Shown here: one piece after another, positions 52,817 through 61,028 of the stretch
Layout of the letters: each line of letters begins with the position of its first letter
Numbering within the stretch: position 1 is the first letter of the stretch
Source of the DNA: Chitinophaga flava
Lineage (GTDB): Bacteria; Bacteroidota; Bacteroidia; Chitinophagales; Chitinophagaceae
Length of the DNA stretch: 64,000 bases
Direction: 5' to 3'
NCBI RefSeq assembly: GCF_003308995.1
Contig: NZ_QFFJ01000001.1
Location: forward strand, 1,364,001-1,428,000
Notes under the pieces: model-generated
The model's input: the letters and a program-made list of their open reading frames with translations, nothing else
Database searches by the model: none
What the model was told of the DNA's origin: nothing
Translations under genes and position numbers: made by a program

Positions 52817-53413
52817 ATGGCTAATTTCAGCCCGATGGACAACAGAAAACTACTGGCTGATTTTATCACTCGCTATTGCAACCTGTCCGATCCGGACCTT
52901 GAAAAAGTACTGCAACAATTTTCTTTCGGAGAAATTGCGGCAGATACTGTTATCCTCCGGAGAGGACAAACCTGTGACACGCTTTCCATCATCCTGAAAG
53001 GAGCCTTCCGGCTTTTTGCTGTAGATGAAGCCGGTAATGAAACGACCACCTGGCTTGTATTTGAAAACACCCTGATTACCGAACCGGCCAGCTTCCTCAC
53101 GCGGCAGCCCTCCCGCTATTACCTCCAGGCACTGGAGCATTCCGAAATAACTACCATTCACTACGATCAGCTGCATGCACTTTATCAAAAAATACCCGGA
53201 TTCGAATCCTTTGGACGGAAACTGATGGAAGAAATATTAGTAGGCACCATGTGCAGAGCTACCTCACTACTCCTCGACACCCCGCAGGAAAGGTACAACC
53301 GGCTGCTACAGCAGCCCCGTTTTTTGCAACGGGTGCCATTGAAACATCTTGCCTCCTTTATCGGCATCACCCCTTCTTCCCTCAGCCGGCTACGGCGCCG
53401 CATGCAAACCTGA
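52817..53413 (+). CDS. Crp/Fnr family transcriptional regulator
   Basis: A 198-residue regulator: N-terminal cyclic-nucleotide-binding-type beta roll (FGEIAADTVILRRGQTCDTL, FRLFAVDEAGNETTTWLV), dimer helix, and C-terminal HTH (PLKHLASFIGITPSSLSRLR). There is no N-terminal Cys cluster, so it is not an oxygen-sensing Fnr with an Fe-S centre. Bacteroidota have many such proteins with unidentified effectors. Its position near the globin/RIC operon makes it a candidate regulator; the next gene, an SDR, follows 74 bases later. Confidence 0.92.
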   Translation: MANFSPMDNRKLLADFITRYCNLSDPDLEKVLQQFSFGEIAADTVILRRGQTCDTLSIILKGAFRLFAVDEAGNETTTWLVFENTLITEPASFLTRQPSRYYLQALEHSEITTIHYDQLHALYQKIPGFESFGRKLMEEILVGTMCRATSLLLDTPQERYNRLLQQPRFLQRVPLKHLASFIGITPSSLSRLRRRMQT

Positions 53414-53487
53414 GCTTCCATTAATTGCCTTAAGACAATTTCCGGCGCCCGGATGTTCATGAGCTTTGTTGTATAAAACACATCGTT

Positions 53488-54237
53488 ATGTCAGCAAAGA
53501 TTGCGCTCATCACCGGCGCCAACCGTGGGCTGGGCCTGGAAGCCGCCCGGCAGTTATTGCAAAAGGGAGTAAAAGTTATCCTCACCGCCAGGGACCCTAT
53601 AAAAGGTGAAGCTGCCGTCCGCAGCTTGCAACACGAATATCCCCACGCCGCCTTCCTCCCGCTGGATATCAGCCAGCCTCAACAGATACAGGCACTCTTC
53701 GAAAAGATCTATCACCTGTACGGCCACCTGGATATTCTCATTAACAACGCTGCAATCACCCATGCCAGCCCTTCCCGGCTGCCCGCTCAACGAATGGCCA
53801 ATACTATCCTGCAGGCAGACATAGAAGAGCTTAAAGCTGTTTTTGATACCAATGTATGGGGTACGCTACTGCTCACGCAAACCATGCTTCCTCTCCTGCT
53901 GAAAAGCAATACCGGACGTATCATCAACCTGAGCAGTGAGCTGGGCAGCATTCAGTTACAGGCCGATCCCGCTTCTCCCATCTATCATGTAAAAAAATTC
54001 GGTTACAACAGCTCCAAAACAATGGTCAACCTGCTCACTGTATATCTCCAGGAAGCACTACGTGATACTACCGTCAGCGCCTATACTGTAAGCCCCGGCT
54101 GGGTGAAGACCTCCATGGGCACCGCTGATGCTTTGCTGGAAATCCCTGAAGGCGCCAGGATCATTGTACAGGCAGCCCAGGAAGAAGTGCCCACCCGACA
54201 GTTTTTCACCCATCAGTGGCAAACTATTCCTTGGTAA
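53488..54237 (+). CDS. Short-chain dehydrogenase/reductase
   Basis: A 249-residue classical SDR. Cofactor motif TGANRGLGLEAARQLL (8-23), the NNA motif in DILINNAAITHA and a catalytic Ser-Tyr-Lys arrangement (INLSSELGS, then YNSSK). The TARD after the second strand suggests NADP. It resembles carbonyl-reductase-type SDRs of the plant and human CBR family that reduce diverse ketones. Its single-gene position downstream of a Crp/Fnr gene suggests regulation by that protein. Substrate unknown. Confidence 0.93.
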   Translation: MSAKIALITGANRGLGLEAARQLLQKGVKVILTARDPIKGEAAVRSLQHEYPHAAFLPLDISQPQQIQALFEKIYHLYGHLDILINNAAITHASPSRLPAQRMANTILQADIEELKAVFDTNVWGTLLLTQTMLPLLLKSNTGRIINLSSELGSIQLQADPASPIYHVKKFGYNSSKTMVNLLTVYLQEALRDTTVSAYTVSPGWVKTSMGTADALLEIPEGARIIVQAAQEEVPTRQFFTHQWQTIPW

Positions 54238-54251
54238 TAATCAGGATTTCC

Positions 54252-54268
54252 ATTCGTAATTCGTAATT
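54252..54268. repeat. Dispersed AT-rich repeat (single arm)
   Basis: ATTCGTAATTCGTAATT, the right-arm unit of the inverted repeats found at 59806 and 63115, here next to a terminator and without the matching left arm. Confidence 0.6.
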
Positions 54269-54274
54269 AAAAAA

Positions 54275-54303
54275 GGGTGTGCTGCCATTACAGCAACACA
54301 CCC
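54275..54303. terminator. Hairpin terminator between convergent genes
   Basis: GGGTGTG and CACACCC (54275-54281 with 54297-54303), with an internal CTG/CAG pair, preceded by an A-run. It lies between the SDR gene and the PepSY-like gene. Confidence 0.7.
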
Positions 54304-54324
54304 ATCATTCGCATTTGCTCATGC

Positions 54325-54747
54325 TCAATGTTCTACTACTTCTTTCAGAAATTTGCCATTGGTATCAAACAACACATCTTTCTTATTCACTTCAGCTTCA
54401 TAATTTACCTCGCCACCGGCTTTGGTAATCTTTGCCGCCTCTGCAATACGGGCGCCCTTATAATGCTCCTTTAAATAAGCAGTAACGCTTGCCGGCAAAG
54501 CTGATACAGCAATCGTCTCCTCTGTTTCCTGCAAGATGCCTGCCTGATTGTAAACAGCAGACTGATGTTTCCCATTATGCACAAAACTTACTTCGGTATC
54601 AGCAATCCCTTCTTTATTCCACTTCACTTTGGTAGCGCCGGGATAAGCCTTTTCAAAGGCCGTTTTGGCTGCTGCAGGCACTTTTACCTGCGCTACAGCC
54701 GTGACCGTTATACCAATGGACAAAACCATCATCAGGTGCTTTTTCAT
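54325..54747 (-). CDS. PepSY-like periplasmic protein
   Basis: A 140-residue exported protein (signal LMMVLSIGITVTAVAQ). Two consecutive PepSY-like (beta-lactamase-inhibitor-like, DUF2874) units, each with helix plus strand: AAKTAFEKAYPGATKVKWNK, then LPASVTAYLKEHYKGARIAE. These are abundant in Bacteroidota, often near metal or redox regulation genes, with no firm function. The stop is 22 bases past a terminator. No operon partner. Confidence 0.85.
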   Translation of the reverse strand: MKKHLMMVLSIGITVTAVAQVKVPAAAKTAFEKAYPGATKVKWNKEGIADTEVSFVHNGKHQSAVYNQAGILQETEETIAVSALPASVTAYLKEHYKGARIAEAAKITKAGGEVNYEAEVNKKDVLFDTNGKFLKEVVEH

Positions 54748-54958
54748 ATGTAGCTTGTTTTAGCAGCAACTTACATCCGGATTCTGTTTTCTTTCTGTGG
54801 CGCTGACATTCTTCCACATTTTGTAGCCCGTCAAGGACGTGATACCGCAGAAAGTATCGGTTATACCCCGCAAAAAGCCAGCTGGCAGCAGTATAGCGTC
54901 AGGCATCCGCTTTGCAGGTAGATTTTTAACTTATTGTTACAAAAATATTTGTCCTAAC

Positions 54959-55384
54959 ATGCAGAAATATGCACAGATCCTCATAGCCGACGATGACCCT
55001 GAGGACGTATTCATAATGGAAATGATGTGCAGGGAGCTTTCTTTTTCAGATAACATCCATTTTGTACAGGATGGCATGATGGCACTCGAATACCTGGATG
55101 CACTATACGAAAAGCCATTACCCTCGCTCATTGTCCTTGATCTGAATATGCCCAGACTTACGGGTACGCAAACACTGGAACTGTTGAAGCAGCACACACG
55201 GTACCAGGATATCCGGGTTATTATCTATTCCACTTTCCTGAATGAGATACAGAAACAACAGTGTATCAAACTGGGTGCAGAAGCTTTTGTAGTCAAACCA
55301 GACACTTATGAAGAAGGGCTGGAAATTATGCAACAGTTCCACGATTGCAGCCTGGGTAATTACTCTTTCCCTATAGCCAGCTGA
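54959..55384 (+). CDS. Stand-alone receiver-domain response regulator
   Basis: The ATG at 54959 (MQKYAQILIADDDPED) gives 141 residues, a single receiver domain and no output domain. Acidic pocket Asp11-Asp13, phosphoacceptor Asp61 (LIVLDLNMPRLTGTQT), Ser/Thr in IYSTFLN and Lys in FVVKPDT. This Rcp1-like type in Bacteroidota usually works with PAS or phytochrome-like kinases encoded elsewhere. No kinase is adjacent. Confidence 0.93.
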   Translation: MQKYAQILIADDDPEDVFIMEMMCRELSFSDNIHFVQDGMMALEYLDALYEKPLPSLIVLDLNMPRLTGTQTLELLKQHTRYQDIRVIIYSTFLNEIQKQQCIKLGAEAFVVKPDTYEEGLEIMQQFHDCSLGNYSFPIAS

Positions 55385-55413
55385 TCCTGCGATCAGAACA
55401 TCGTAGTATAGCC

Positions 55414-55842
55414 CTAACGGTTACGCTCCAACAATGCATCCAACCCTATTTTACCACTTCCATACACTAACAGGGTAAATAACATGAGAATATAATAAAG
55501 AGGGATTTCAAAACCATTGTCACCGGCCTCAAAACCATTGGCCCAGTGTACTGTAATAATAGCCACCACCATACTGATCATCAGCGGCAGTGTAATATAA
55601 CGCACCCACAGTCCCAGCGTCAGCAAAATGATACCCAGCGTTTCCGTAACAGCCACCACATAAGCACTGATATAAGGCGCAGGGATATGCAACTGGCCAA
55701 ACCAGTCCCCAATACTGTGGATATCTTTCCACTTCAGCAGCGCCGGATGATAATAACCATAAGCCAGCACCAGCCGGAAAAACAACAGGGGAATATCTTT
55801 CAGCGCCGAAAGCCGGCGCGCATATGCAGCATAAAAACGCAT
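55414..55842 (-). CDS. DoxX family membrane protein (HvfD/BufD position)
   Basis: A 142-residue membrane protein with four helices. DoxX-like features: IPLLFFRLVLAYGYYHPALLKW, the hydrophilic turn WFGQLHIPAPYISAY and a helix with VAVTETLGIILLTLGLW. In hvf/buf operons a DoxX protein accompanies the precursor, the DUF692 oxidase and the DUF2063 partner; its function is not clear but membrane redox or export of the modified peptide have been suggested. It is the last gene of this four-gene operon, 3 bases downstream of the DUF2063 gene. Confidence 0.88.
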   Translation of the reverse strand: MRFYAAYARRLSALKDIPLLFFRLVLAYGYYHPALLKWKDIHSIGDWFGQLHIPAPYISAYVVAVTETLGIILLTLGLWVRYITLPLMISMVVAIITVHWANGFEAGDNGFEIPLYYILMLFTLLVYGSGKIGLDALLERNR

Positions 55843-55845
55843 GAT

Positions 55846-56595
55846 TCAGGATTGAAAGCCCAGCACAAAATGTTGCCGGTACATATTACCTAAAAATGCC
55901 AGCGTATCTTTTTCCAGTGTATCTGTCAACGTTATTCCAAGCTGTGGCGAATAATCCAGTATGTCCCTCACCGTTACCCCCTGCACCAGCTGCTCCACTA
56001 CAAAAGCCAGCCAGGGCGAGAGATCAGTAAACTGTACATGGCCGGTACCAGCCTCCCGGTACAACAGCACAAACCAGGCCCCCTTCTGTTTCAGCAACCG
56101 CGCTGCCTTCGCTTCCAGGTGCACCGGATAACTAAATGACAGCAACCGGTACTCCGGATTCAGTACCAGCGGCGTCTCCAGCCAGCTGCCTTCCTGCCTG
56201 AAAGGAGCCGGAGCAATATCTTCCATATTAAACACTTCTATCTCCGCCCATTCAAATCCGAGCAGATCACTGAGATACGGTATACCATATACTTCATCCC
56301 AGCTGTTTTCCACCGAATAAGTGTAAAACTCCAGCGGCATCTTCCATAGCTGGTACGACTGGCAAGCATGGTTAGCAAAAAAAGTGCTGACCATTCTGTT
56401 CCATTTGCGCGCGGGGATATTGGTGGAGGTAATCGGGAAAGCGGTTTCGATGGTAGCTTTCACCGTATGCAGAATAGTGCGGCGATAGTGGGCAAGACGG
56501 TCCTGGGGCACGCCAGGCAACTTTACTTTGTCGCCGGTACGGCAATGGGTCGCAAACTGCTGTTGCAGCTGCCATGTATCAGGCAACGAGTTCAT
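55846..56595 (-). CDS. DUF2063 partner protein (HvfC/BufC type)
   Basis: A 249-residue protein. The N-terminal part has the DUF2063 helical core (LAHYRRTILHTVKATIETAF, RMVSTFFANHACQSYQLWKM, IPYLSDLLGFEWAEIEVFNM), and the C-terminal part a second alpha/beta segment. In DUF692 RiPP systems it binds the precursor and presents it to the oxidase. The start overlaps the oxidase gene by 17 bases, consistent with a complex made in fixed ratio. The N-terminal YRR...H motif is conserved in the family. Confidence 0.88.
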   Translation of the reverse strand: MNSLPDTWQLQQQFATHCRTGDKVKLPGVPQDRLAHYRRTILHTVKATIETAFPITSTNIPARKWNRMVSTFFANHACQSYQLWKMPLEFYTYSVENSWDEVYGIPYLSDLLGFEWAEIEVFNMEDIAPAPFRQEGSWLETPLVLNPEYRLLSFSYPVHLEAKAARLLKQKGAWFVLLYREAGTGHVQFTDLSPWLAFVVEQLVQGVTVRDILDYSPQLGITLTDTLEKDTLAFLGNMYRQHFVLGFQS

Positions 56596-57406
56596 TTTTC
56601 TGTTTCCATTGTTTTTGACAAATCGATTTCAGCCGCGTCAGTTCTGTCTCCAGCGCTTCCACAGCCGGAATATTGTTATCCCGCTCCAGCAATACCGGCA
56701 CCGGTTTTATCCGCTGGATGGCCCATTCAAACAGATCGTATACCGGATCTGCAATCGGATTCCCATGTGTGTCCAGGATCATATCCGGGGATACCTGCTC
56801 ATGACCAGCCATATGTATATAAGCTACCTTATCAAGCGGTAGCTGTGAAATAAATGTCTTCGCATCATAATGATGATTAAAGGCATTGACATAGATATTA
56901 TTAATATCAAGCAGCAGCTGACAGTCAGACTGTGCTACCACTTCGTTGATAAAATCAATCTCGCTCATTTCCGGTGCCACCGATATATAATAAGAGATGA
57001 TCTCCATAGCCAGCGGCCTTTGAAGAAAGTCCTGCACCTGACGGATACGGCCGGCGATATGTTTTACCGCGTCCATCCGGAAAGGCATTGGCAGCAGATC
57101 GTACAGATGGGCATTATTACATTTGGCATAACTCAGATGTTCTGAGTACAGTTGTATTTTATATTCTTCCAGAAAAGATTTCACATAACGGAGGAACGCT
57201 TTGTCCAGCTCTTCAGGACTGCCGACAGACAAGGAAAGCCCATGGCAGAGTACCGGATACTTTTCCACTACCCGGTGCAACATCTTTTTCCAGTAACCAC
57301 CAAGGTTCATCCAGTTCTCCGGAGCAAATTCAACGAAGTCAGGAGTGATCAGCGTTCCGCTGATCATCTCTTCCGCAATCTCGCGGCGAAAGCCTAATCC
57401 TACCAT
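56579..57406 (-). CDS. DUF692 multinuclear non-heme iron oxidase (HvfB/BufB type)
   Basis: A 275-residue TIM-barrel enzyme of the MNIO family (DUF692). The start GLGFRREIAEEMI matches the family N-terminus; metal ligands are suggested by LCHGLSLSVGS, LYSEHLSYAK, LLLDINNIYVN, YIHMAGHEQ and DTHGNPI. MNIOs use two or three iron ions to oxidise Cys (or Asp, Asn) in ribosomal peptides, for example to oxazolone-thioamide in copper-binding Hvf/Buf products. Its substrate is almost certainly the EGKC precursor encoded upstream. The hairpin at 57431-57462 lies between the two genes. Confidence 0.93.
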   Translation of the reverse strand: MVGLGFRREIAEEMISGTLITPDFVEFAPENWMNLGGYWKKMLHRVVEKYPVLCHGLSLSVGSPEELDKAFLRYVKSFLEEYKIQLYSEHLSYAKCNNAHLYDLLPMPFRMDAVKHIAGRIRQVQDFLQRPLAMEIISYYISVAPEMSEIDFINEVVAQSDCQLLLDINNIYVNAFNHHYDAKTFISQLPLDKVAYIHMAGHEQVSPDMILDTHGNPIADPVYDLFEWAIQRIKPVPVLLERDNNIPAVEALETELTRLKSICQKQWKQKNELVA

Positions 57407-57430
57407 GACCAGGTATTTTGGTAAAAGGAT

Positions 57431-57462
57431 AAAGGGAAAGACCTGTAACCGCCTTTCCCTTT
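57431..57462 (-). terminator. Intercistronic hairpin, possible attenuator
   Basis: AAAGGGAAAG (57431-57440) pairs with CTTTCCCTTT (57453-57462). It follows the precursor stop codon by 15 bases and precedes the oxidase start. The weak tail suggests partial termination or mRNA stabilisation, giving more precursor than enzyme. Confidence 0.6.
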
Positions 57463-57477
57463 TAATTTAATGGGAAA

Positions 57478-57819
57478 TTATTTGCCGGACTTGGTAGTAT
57501 CAGCGGCAGGCTTGCCTTTACCGCCGCCTTTTTTGCCCTTTTTGTGACCTACACATTTGCCTTGCGCACATTTGCCCGGAGAGCATTTACCTTCATGGGA
57601 TTTCATAGTGGAATCCTTGTGGTTACTACAAGAAAGCTCTACTGCACTGACAGGGGAGGAATGACCAGTCAGGACGCTTCTGACAGCAGCACCAGAGCCA
57701 AGATTAGTATAACTAACCGGATTGGCAGCTGTAGGTTGCAGGGCAGCAAGACCCAGGATAGCGCTGGCTACGAGAGAGCCGGAAAAAAGCACTTTTTTGT
57801 TGATTGATTTTTTTTCCAT
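57478..57819 (-). CDS. Exported RiPP precursor with EGKC-type motifs (HvfA/BufA-like)
   Basis: A 113-residue precursor. The N-terminus is a Sec-type signal (VLFSGSLVASAILGLAALQP), as in Hvf/Buf precursors whose signal is part of the leader. The core has EGKC (76-79), PGKC (81-84) and QGKC (86-89), plus Cys64 and several His, and ends in a Lys/Gly-rich tail. In Haemophilus HvfA and bufferins the Cys of EGKC is oxidised to oxazolone-thioamide and binds copper. Here only the first repeat keeps Glu; the other two are variants. It is first in the operon, with the hairpin just after it. Confidence 0.85.
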   Translation of the reverse strand: MEKKSINKKVLFSGSLVASAILGLAALQPTAANPVSYTNLGSGAAVRSVLTGHSSPVSAVELSCSNHKDSTMKSHEGKCSPGKCAQGKCVGHKKGKKGGGKGKPAADTTKSGK

Positions 57820-58154
57820 TTTTGTGAATTTAAACTGAGTGAAATAGTTAGATATATGACTTATACCTGAAAGCGGAGTGCTGTCTGATTGCTGGGGTCA
57901 AAGTTCAGTCTGTTGTTTGATTGCCTGTACCGGTCAGTGCCGGGCCGGTTACTACAGCCATTTTCTGCGTGCGGGCGGTGATGTCATTCCTCAATTACTG
58001 CACCAGTTTTTATCCGGGGTCACTGCGTCCATCATCTTGCCTGTAGAAAGCTTACGGAAAATTAAATGTTTTAGTTTTCCTGAAAACGCAAATAAATGTT
58101 ATTCAATTTATGCTATTTTTGGCCTGAACGCTGCTGCGTGATTAAAAAAGGCCC
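57820..58154. other. Divergent intergenic region
   Basis: About 335 bases between the RiPP operon and the gene at 58155; a short frame at 57878-58141 is Cys-rich but lacks any family or promoter and overlaps both promoter regions. A TATTTTTG element at 58114-58121 (exact TAnnTTTG) is the likely -7 of the plus-strand gene. No clear promoter for the RiPP operon was found; a copper-responsive regulator site is possible. Confidence 0.6.
58114..58121 (+). promoter_or_regulatory. -7 promoter element
   Basis: TATTTTTG, exact TAnnTTTG match, 34 bases before the start at 58155. No TTG at the -33 spacing. Confidence 0.5.
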
Positions 58155-58883
58155 ATGAAAAATAAGATGCCCCCTGTAACGTCCGTATACTTTATTTCAT
58201 TGCTGAAGGCATACTTGCGTGGAACTAAAACTAAACAGGAAGTGTTACAGGACCTGTACGGAGAAATAAACCTACAACCTTTAGACCCGGAAGATTCCGG
58301 AGAAGATGTTACCCGCCTTCTGCTGAGGACTGCCGCTAACATGCATGAAGATTATTATCAGGAGATAGTTGGTGCCCTCACTCAGGCTAAAGACTCCGCA
58401 CCTACCCGTGAAGGAGTAATACATCAGCTGGAAGCACTGCTGGCCGGCCACACTACCCAGGCAGAGCTGTTGCAATGGGCCACCTGGCACAACGATCCGG
58501 GAGAAGATAACGGTATCAGCTACTTCGATGATCTGGCTGTGGACTATTTCTGCACCCAGCTGCTGCCCAATCCTTCTGAACCACTTACTTCCGCCCATTT
58601 TACACAGATACTTAAAATATTCAGAAATCCGTTCCGCGACCAGCTTAAAGACAAAGTAGCGCTGGTGCTGCTGTTTGAAAAGGAAAAACAACGTTTCCTC
58701 TTTTACGTAGGCGACTATATACAGGGCCATACCGCACCAGAACAACTGGACGTATACCTGCTGAACAAATTCGGCATGGACCATTACTCCTTCCCCTATA
58801 TGTCTTCGCTCGCCGACATGATGTACGATCCTTCCAAACTGCCGGCACTGCTCAATGCTGCCGCTCAGAGCAGCAGGCAATAA
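58155..58883 (+). CDS. Protein of unknown function with three internal repeats
   Basis: A 242-residue soluble, mostly helical, acidic protein. Three similar segments recur: LKAYLRGTKTKQEVLQDLYG (about 16-35), LEALLAGHTTQAELLQWATW (about 92-111) and VGDYIQGHTAPEQLDVYLLN (about 180-199), each a short helix, a G-x-x-T turn and a second helix. That suggests a three-fold repeat of a small helical hairpin. No signal, membrane segment, catalytic motif or known family was seen. It stands alone between the RiPP operon and a DUF4412-like gene. Confidence 0.65.
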   Translation: MKNKMPPVTSVYFISLLKAYLRGTKTKQEVLQDLYGEINLQPLDPEDSGEDVTRLLLRTAANMHEDYYQEIVGALTQAKDSAPTREGVIHQLEALLAGHTTQAELLQWATWHNDPGEDNGISYFDDLAVDYFCTQLLPNPSEPLTSAHFTQILKIFRNPFRDQLKDKVALVLLFEKEKQRFLFYVGDYIQGHTAPEQLDVYLLNKFGMDHYSFPYMSSLADMMYDPSKLPALLNAAAQSSRQ

Positions 58884-58930
58884 ACCGCAGGAACCGGCTC
58901 CGGTCTGCAGCCATGCGGCAGACCGGCCCG

Positions 58931-59797
58931 CTATCGTATCACTTCTGATACCACCACCATCCGGCTTTCCCCTCTTACAATATCAGTGGTCCAGGTATTT
59001 ACCTTGTCCCCGTTACTGTACTCCAGGTGCGTCTCCAACGGCAGGGCTATAGGAGGATAACTGCCCGCTATGAGGAGCTGTTCGATCTGGTCTTTATAAT
59101 GATCAGGGATAAAAACATAACCGGGAAACAGCGTGTGGGGCTCCTGTGGCACCCAGATGCTGGCTGCTGTAAGCACCCTGCTGGTAACTCCGATACTGGC
59201 GGAATCACGGCGTGTAGTATCAGCTGTATATTCTTCACAGGCTATACCGGCAATTACCTTCTTCTCTCCGGTCCGGATAAGCCGGTTAAGATACCCCGTC
59301 TCACCGGGATATACCGGTTCCATCGTATTCAGGTTCAGTTTCTCCCGGGTGCCGCTCCCCACCTGATGGATAGCTGTAATGCTCAGCTGGGCCCCCTTTA
59401 AAAAATCAGCATAAAAACGATACCGCGCCCCCGTACTTTTACTTAGCAGATGTACGCCTAGCTGCGGCCTCGCACTGCTGTAATAAATCATCATCTCCTC
59501 CCCTCCCTTCTCTACACGCTGACCGCCTTCCCAGGCTTCACTTTCCTGGTAAACAGCTATATCAAATTCAAATATGGAATCTATCTGCACCTGTTGATCT
59601 CCGCCAATAATAAGGGAAGGCCCCTTGCTGACCGGGCCGCTGTGCTCTGTCTCATAAGGTCCCTCAGTTAACACGGTATCAACCGGAGCCCCGGCAAGAT
59701 GACGAACCTTGTCTTTCACTTTTTTCAATATCTGCGCCTGCAGGGTAGAGGCCAGCAATATACAGGCAAGGAGTAAAACCTGTTTTTTAATAGGCAT
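58931..59797 (-). CDS. Exported protein, DUF4412-like
   Basis: The ATG at 59795-59797 (MPIKKQVLLLACILLAS) gives 288 residues with signal peptide cleaved near LQAQ; an ATG two codons upstream is equivalent. The mature part is beta-rich: DSIFEFDIAVYQESEAWEGG, EEMMIYYSSARPQLGVHL, VIAGIACEEYTADTT and WVPQEPHTLFPGYV. The motif with K-V-I-A-G-x-x-C-E-E-Y is typical of DUF4412 and related outer-membrane or LolA-like beta proteins. Function unknown. Two repeat arms and a LuxE-like gene lie upstream. Confidence 0.72.
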   Translation of the reverse strand: MPIKKQVLLLACILLASTLQAQILKKVKDKVRHLAGAPVDTVLTEGPYETEHSGPVSKGPSLIIGGDQQVQIDSIFEFDIAVYQESEAWEGGQRVEKGGEEMMIYYSSARPQLGVHLLSKSTGARYRFYADFLKGAQLSITAIHQVGSGTREKLNLNTMEPVYPGETGYLNRLIRTGEKKVIAGIACEEYTADTTRRDSASIGVTSRVLTAASIWVPQEPHTLFPGYVFIPDHYKDQIEQLLIAGSYPPIALPLETHLEYSNGDKVNTWTTDIVRGESRMVVVSEVIR

Positions 59798-59805
59798 AAG
59801 CATAG

Positions 59806-59890
59806 AATAATTACGAATTACAAATTACGACAATCAAATATATTTTAATCGTAATTCGTAATTCGTAATTCATAATTTATAATTCGTAAT
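59806..59890. repeat. AT-rich intergenic inverted repeat
   Basis: The left arm (59806-59830) contains AATTACGAATTAC; the right arm (59848-59890) has repeats of GTAATTCGTAATTC. The arms can form a long stem around about 17 bases. The same unit is at 54252 and 63115. Confidence 0.75.
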
Positions 59891-59894
59891 GGTA

Positions 59895-60878
59895 TCAGCT
59901 GACCATAAGGCTGCAACCACGCAAAGCGGAGTTATCCAGTCGGCCTAATACTTCAAAACGGCCGTCTTCATGGATCTTTCCGATGTCCTCGGTAGCAATA
60001 AATGCGCAGGAATAAATATTGGCCAGGTCTATAATGTTCATAACCCCTGACCCTTTGCCGGCCGTAAGCTGGAAGGGATCGTTTTCATCACGCAGCAACA
60101 CTTTCATCCAGGGTGGCGTTTCAAAATACCCCTGCCCGCGGGAATAGGCCTGTGACAATAATTCGGTCATACCGTATTCAGCATGTACCACGTCAACGCC
60201 TAATCTGTTTTTCAGAAAATCATGTACCTCATTACGGGTCCATTCTTCCCGGCGCCCTTTCATCCCGCCGGTTTCCATCACAATGGTATGCTGCAGCTGC
60301 AGGGAATATTTCTCCGCAAAATCGAGCAAACCAAAAGTAACACCGATCAGCAGCACCTTCTGTTGCCTTGCCTCCAAAGCCTGCAGCTGGTGAAACAGCT
60401 TATCATGCTCATAAAGGTAAAAACCACTTTCTTCACGGCCACTACGTACAATCATCTCCTGCACCATACATACCAGCGAAGAATGCTGCCGCTCCAGATA
60501 GGAAGGTAGCAGCCCCACCACTACGTAATCGGTCACCGGCCCATAAAACTGCTCAAAGGCGATCATAAAGCTCCGGGTATAAATGGCTGCATCCTTTACC
60601 AGATGGCGGCTGTTGACGGTCTGTGTAGTGCCGCTGCTTTCAAATATCAGCTGTGGCTCAAACTGGCCGCATACCACCGTATGGGTCTTGAAAAACTGGA
60701 TCGGCAGATAGGGAATGTCCAGGATACCTTTCACTTCCTGGGGATTTATACGCAGGGCATCCGTATAGGCACGGTAAAGCTCATTTTCCTGGTATTGGTA
60801 ATGAAACACCTCCAGAGCGGCCGTTTCCAGCTCATGGTGTTGCAGGGAGAATATATGGTCGGGCGAAACTACGCGCAT
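59895..60878 (-). CDS. LuxE-like acyl-protein synthetase
   Basis: A 327-residue protein matching the acyl-protein synthetase LuxE family: IPYLPIQFFKTHTVV, FESSGTTQTVNSRHLVKD, GGMKGRREEWTRNEVHDFLK, HAEYGMTELLSQAYSRGQGY and FIATEDIGKI. LuxE activates fatty acids as acyl-AMP in bioluminescence, but homologues without luciferase are widespread and act as ANL-type ligases for surface polymers or lipids. No luxC, luxD or luxAB is near, so bioluminescence is not implied. Upstream of it lies an unrelated lipoprotein gene. Confidence 0.92.
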   Translation of the reverse strand: MRVVSPDHIFSLQHHELETAALEVFHYQYQENELYRAYTDALRINPQEVKGILDIPYLPIQFFKTHTVVCGQFEPQLIFESSGTTQTVNSRHLVKDAAIYTRSFMIAFEQFYGPVTDYVVVGLLPSYLERQHSSLVCMVQEMIVRSGREESGFYLYEHDKLFHQLQALEARQQKVLLIGVTFGLLDFAEKYSLQLQHTIVMETGGMKGRREEWTRNEVHDFLKNRLGVDVVHAEYGMTELLSQAYSRGQGYFETPPWMKVLLRDENDPFQLTAGKGSGVMNIIDLANIYSCAFIATEDIGKIHEDGRFEVLGRLDNSALRGCSLMVS

Positions 60879-61028
60879 GGATATCGGTCTTTAAAAGAAC
60901 ACAAAGTTAGGGAGAAGAATAAATTTACCTACCGGAAGTAACAATTGACCCGAAAAAAACGTTTTCCGGGAGGGAGACAGAGATAGCTGAATATTTGTAT
61001 ATTTCCTAAATTAATGTAGGTTTGTTTT

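Noticed and set aside
57878..58141. Cys-rich 87-codon frame as a second RiPP precursor
   Set aside because: No EGKC-like motif, no export signal, and it spans the divergent promoter region.
59895..60878. Bioluminescence operon
   Set aside because: LuxE-like gene alone; luxA, luxB, luxC and luxD are absent from the window.
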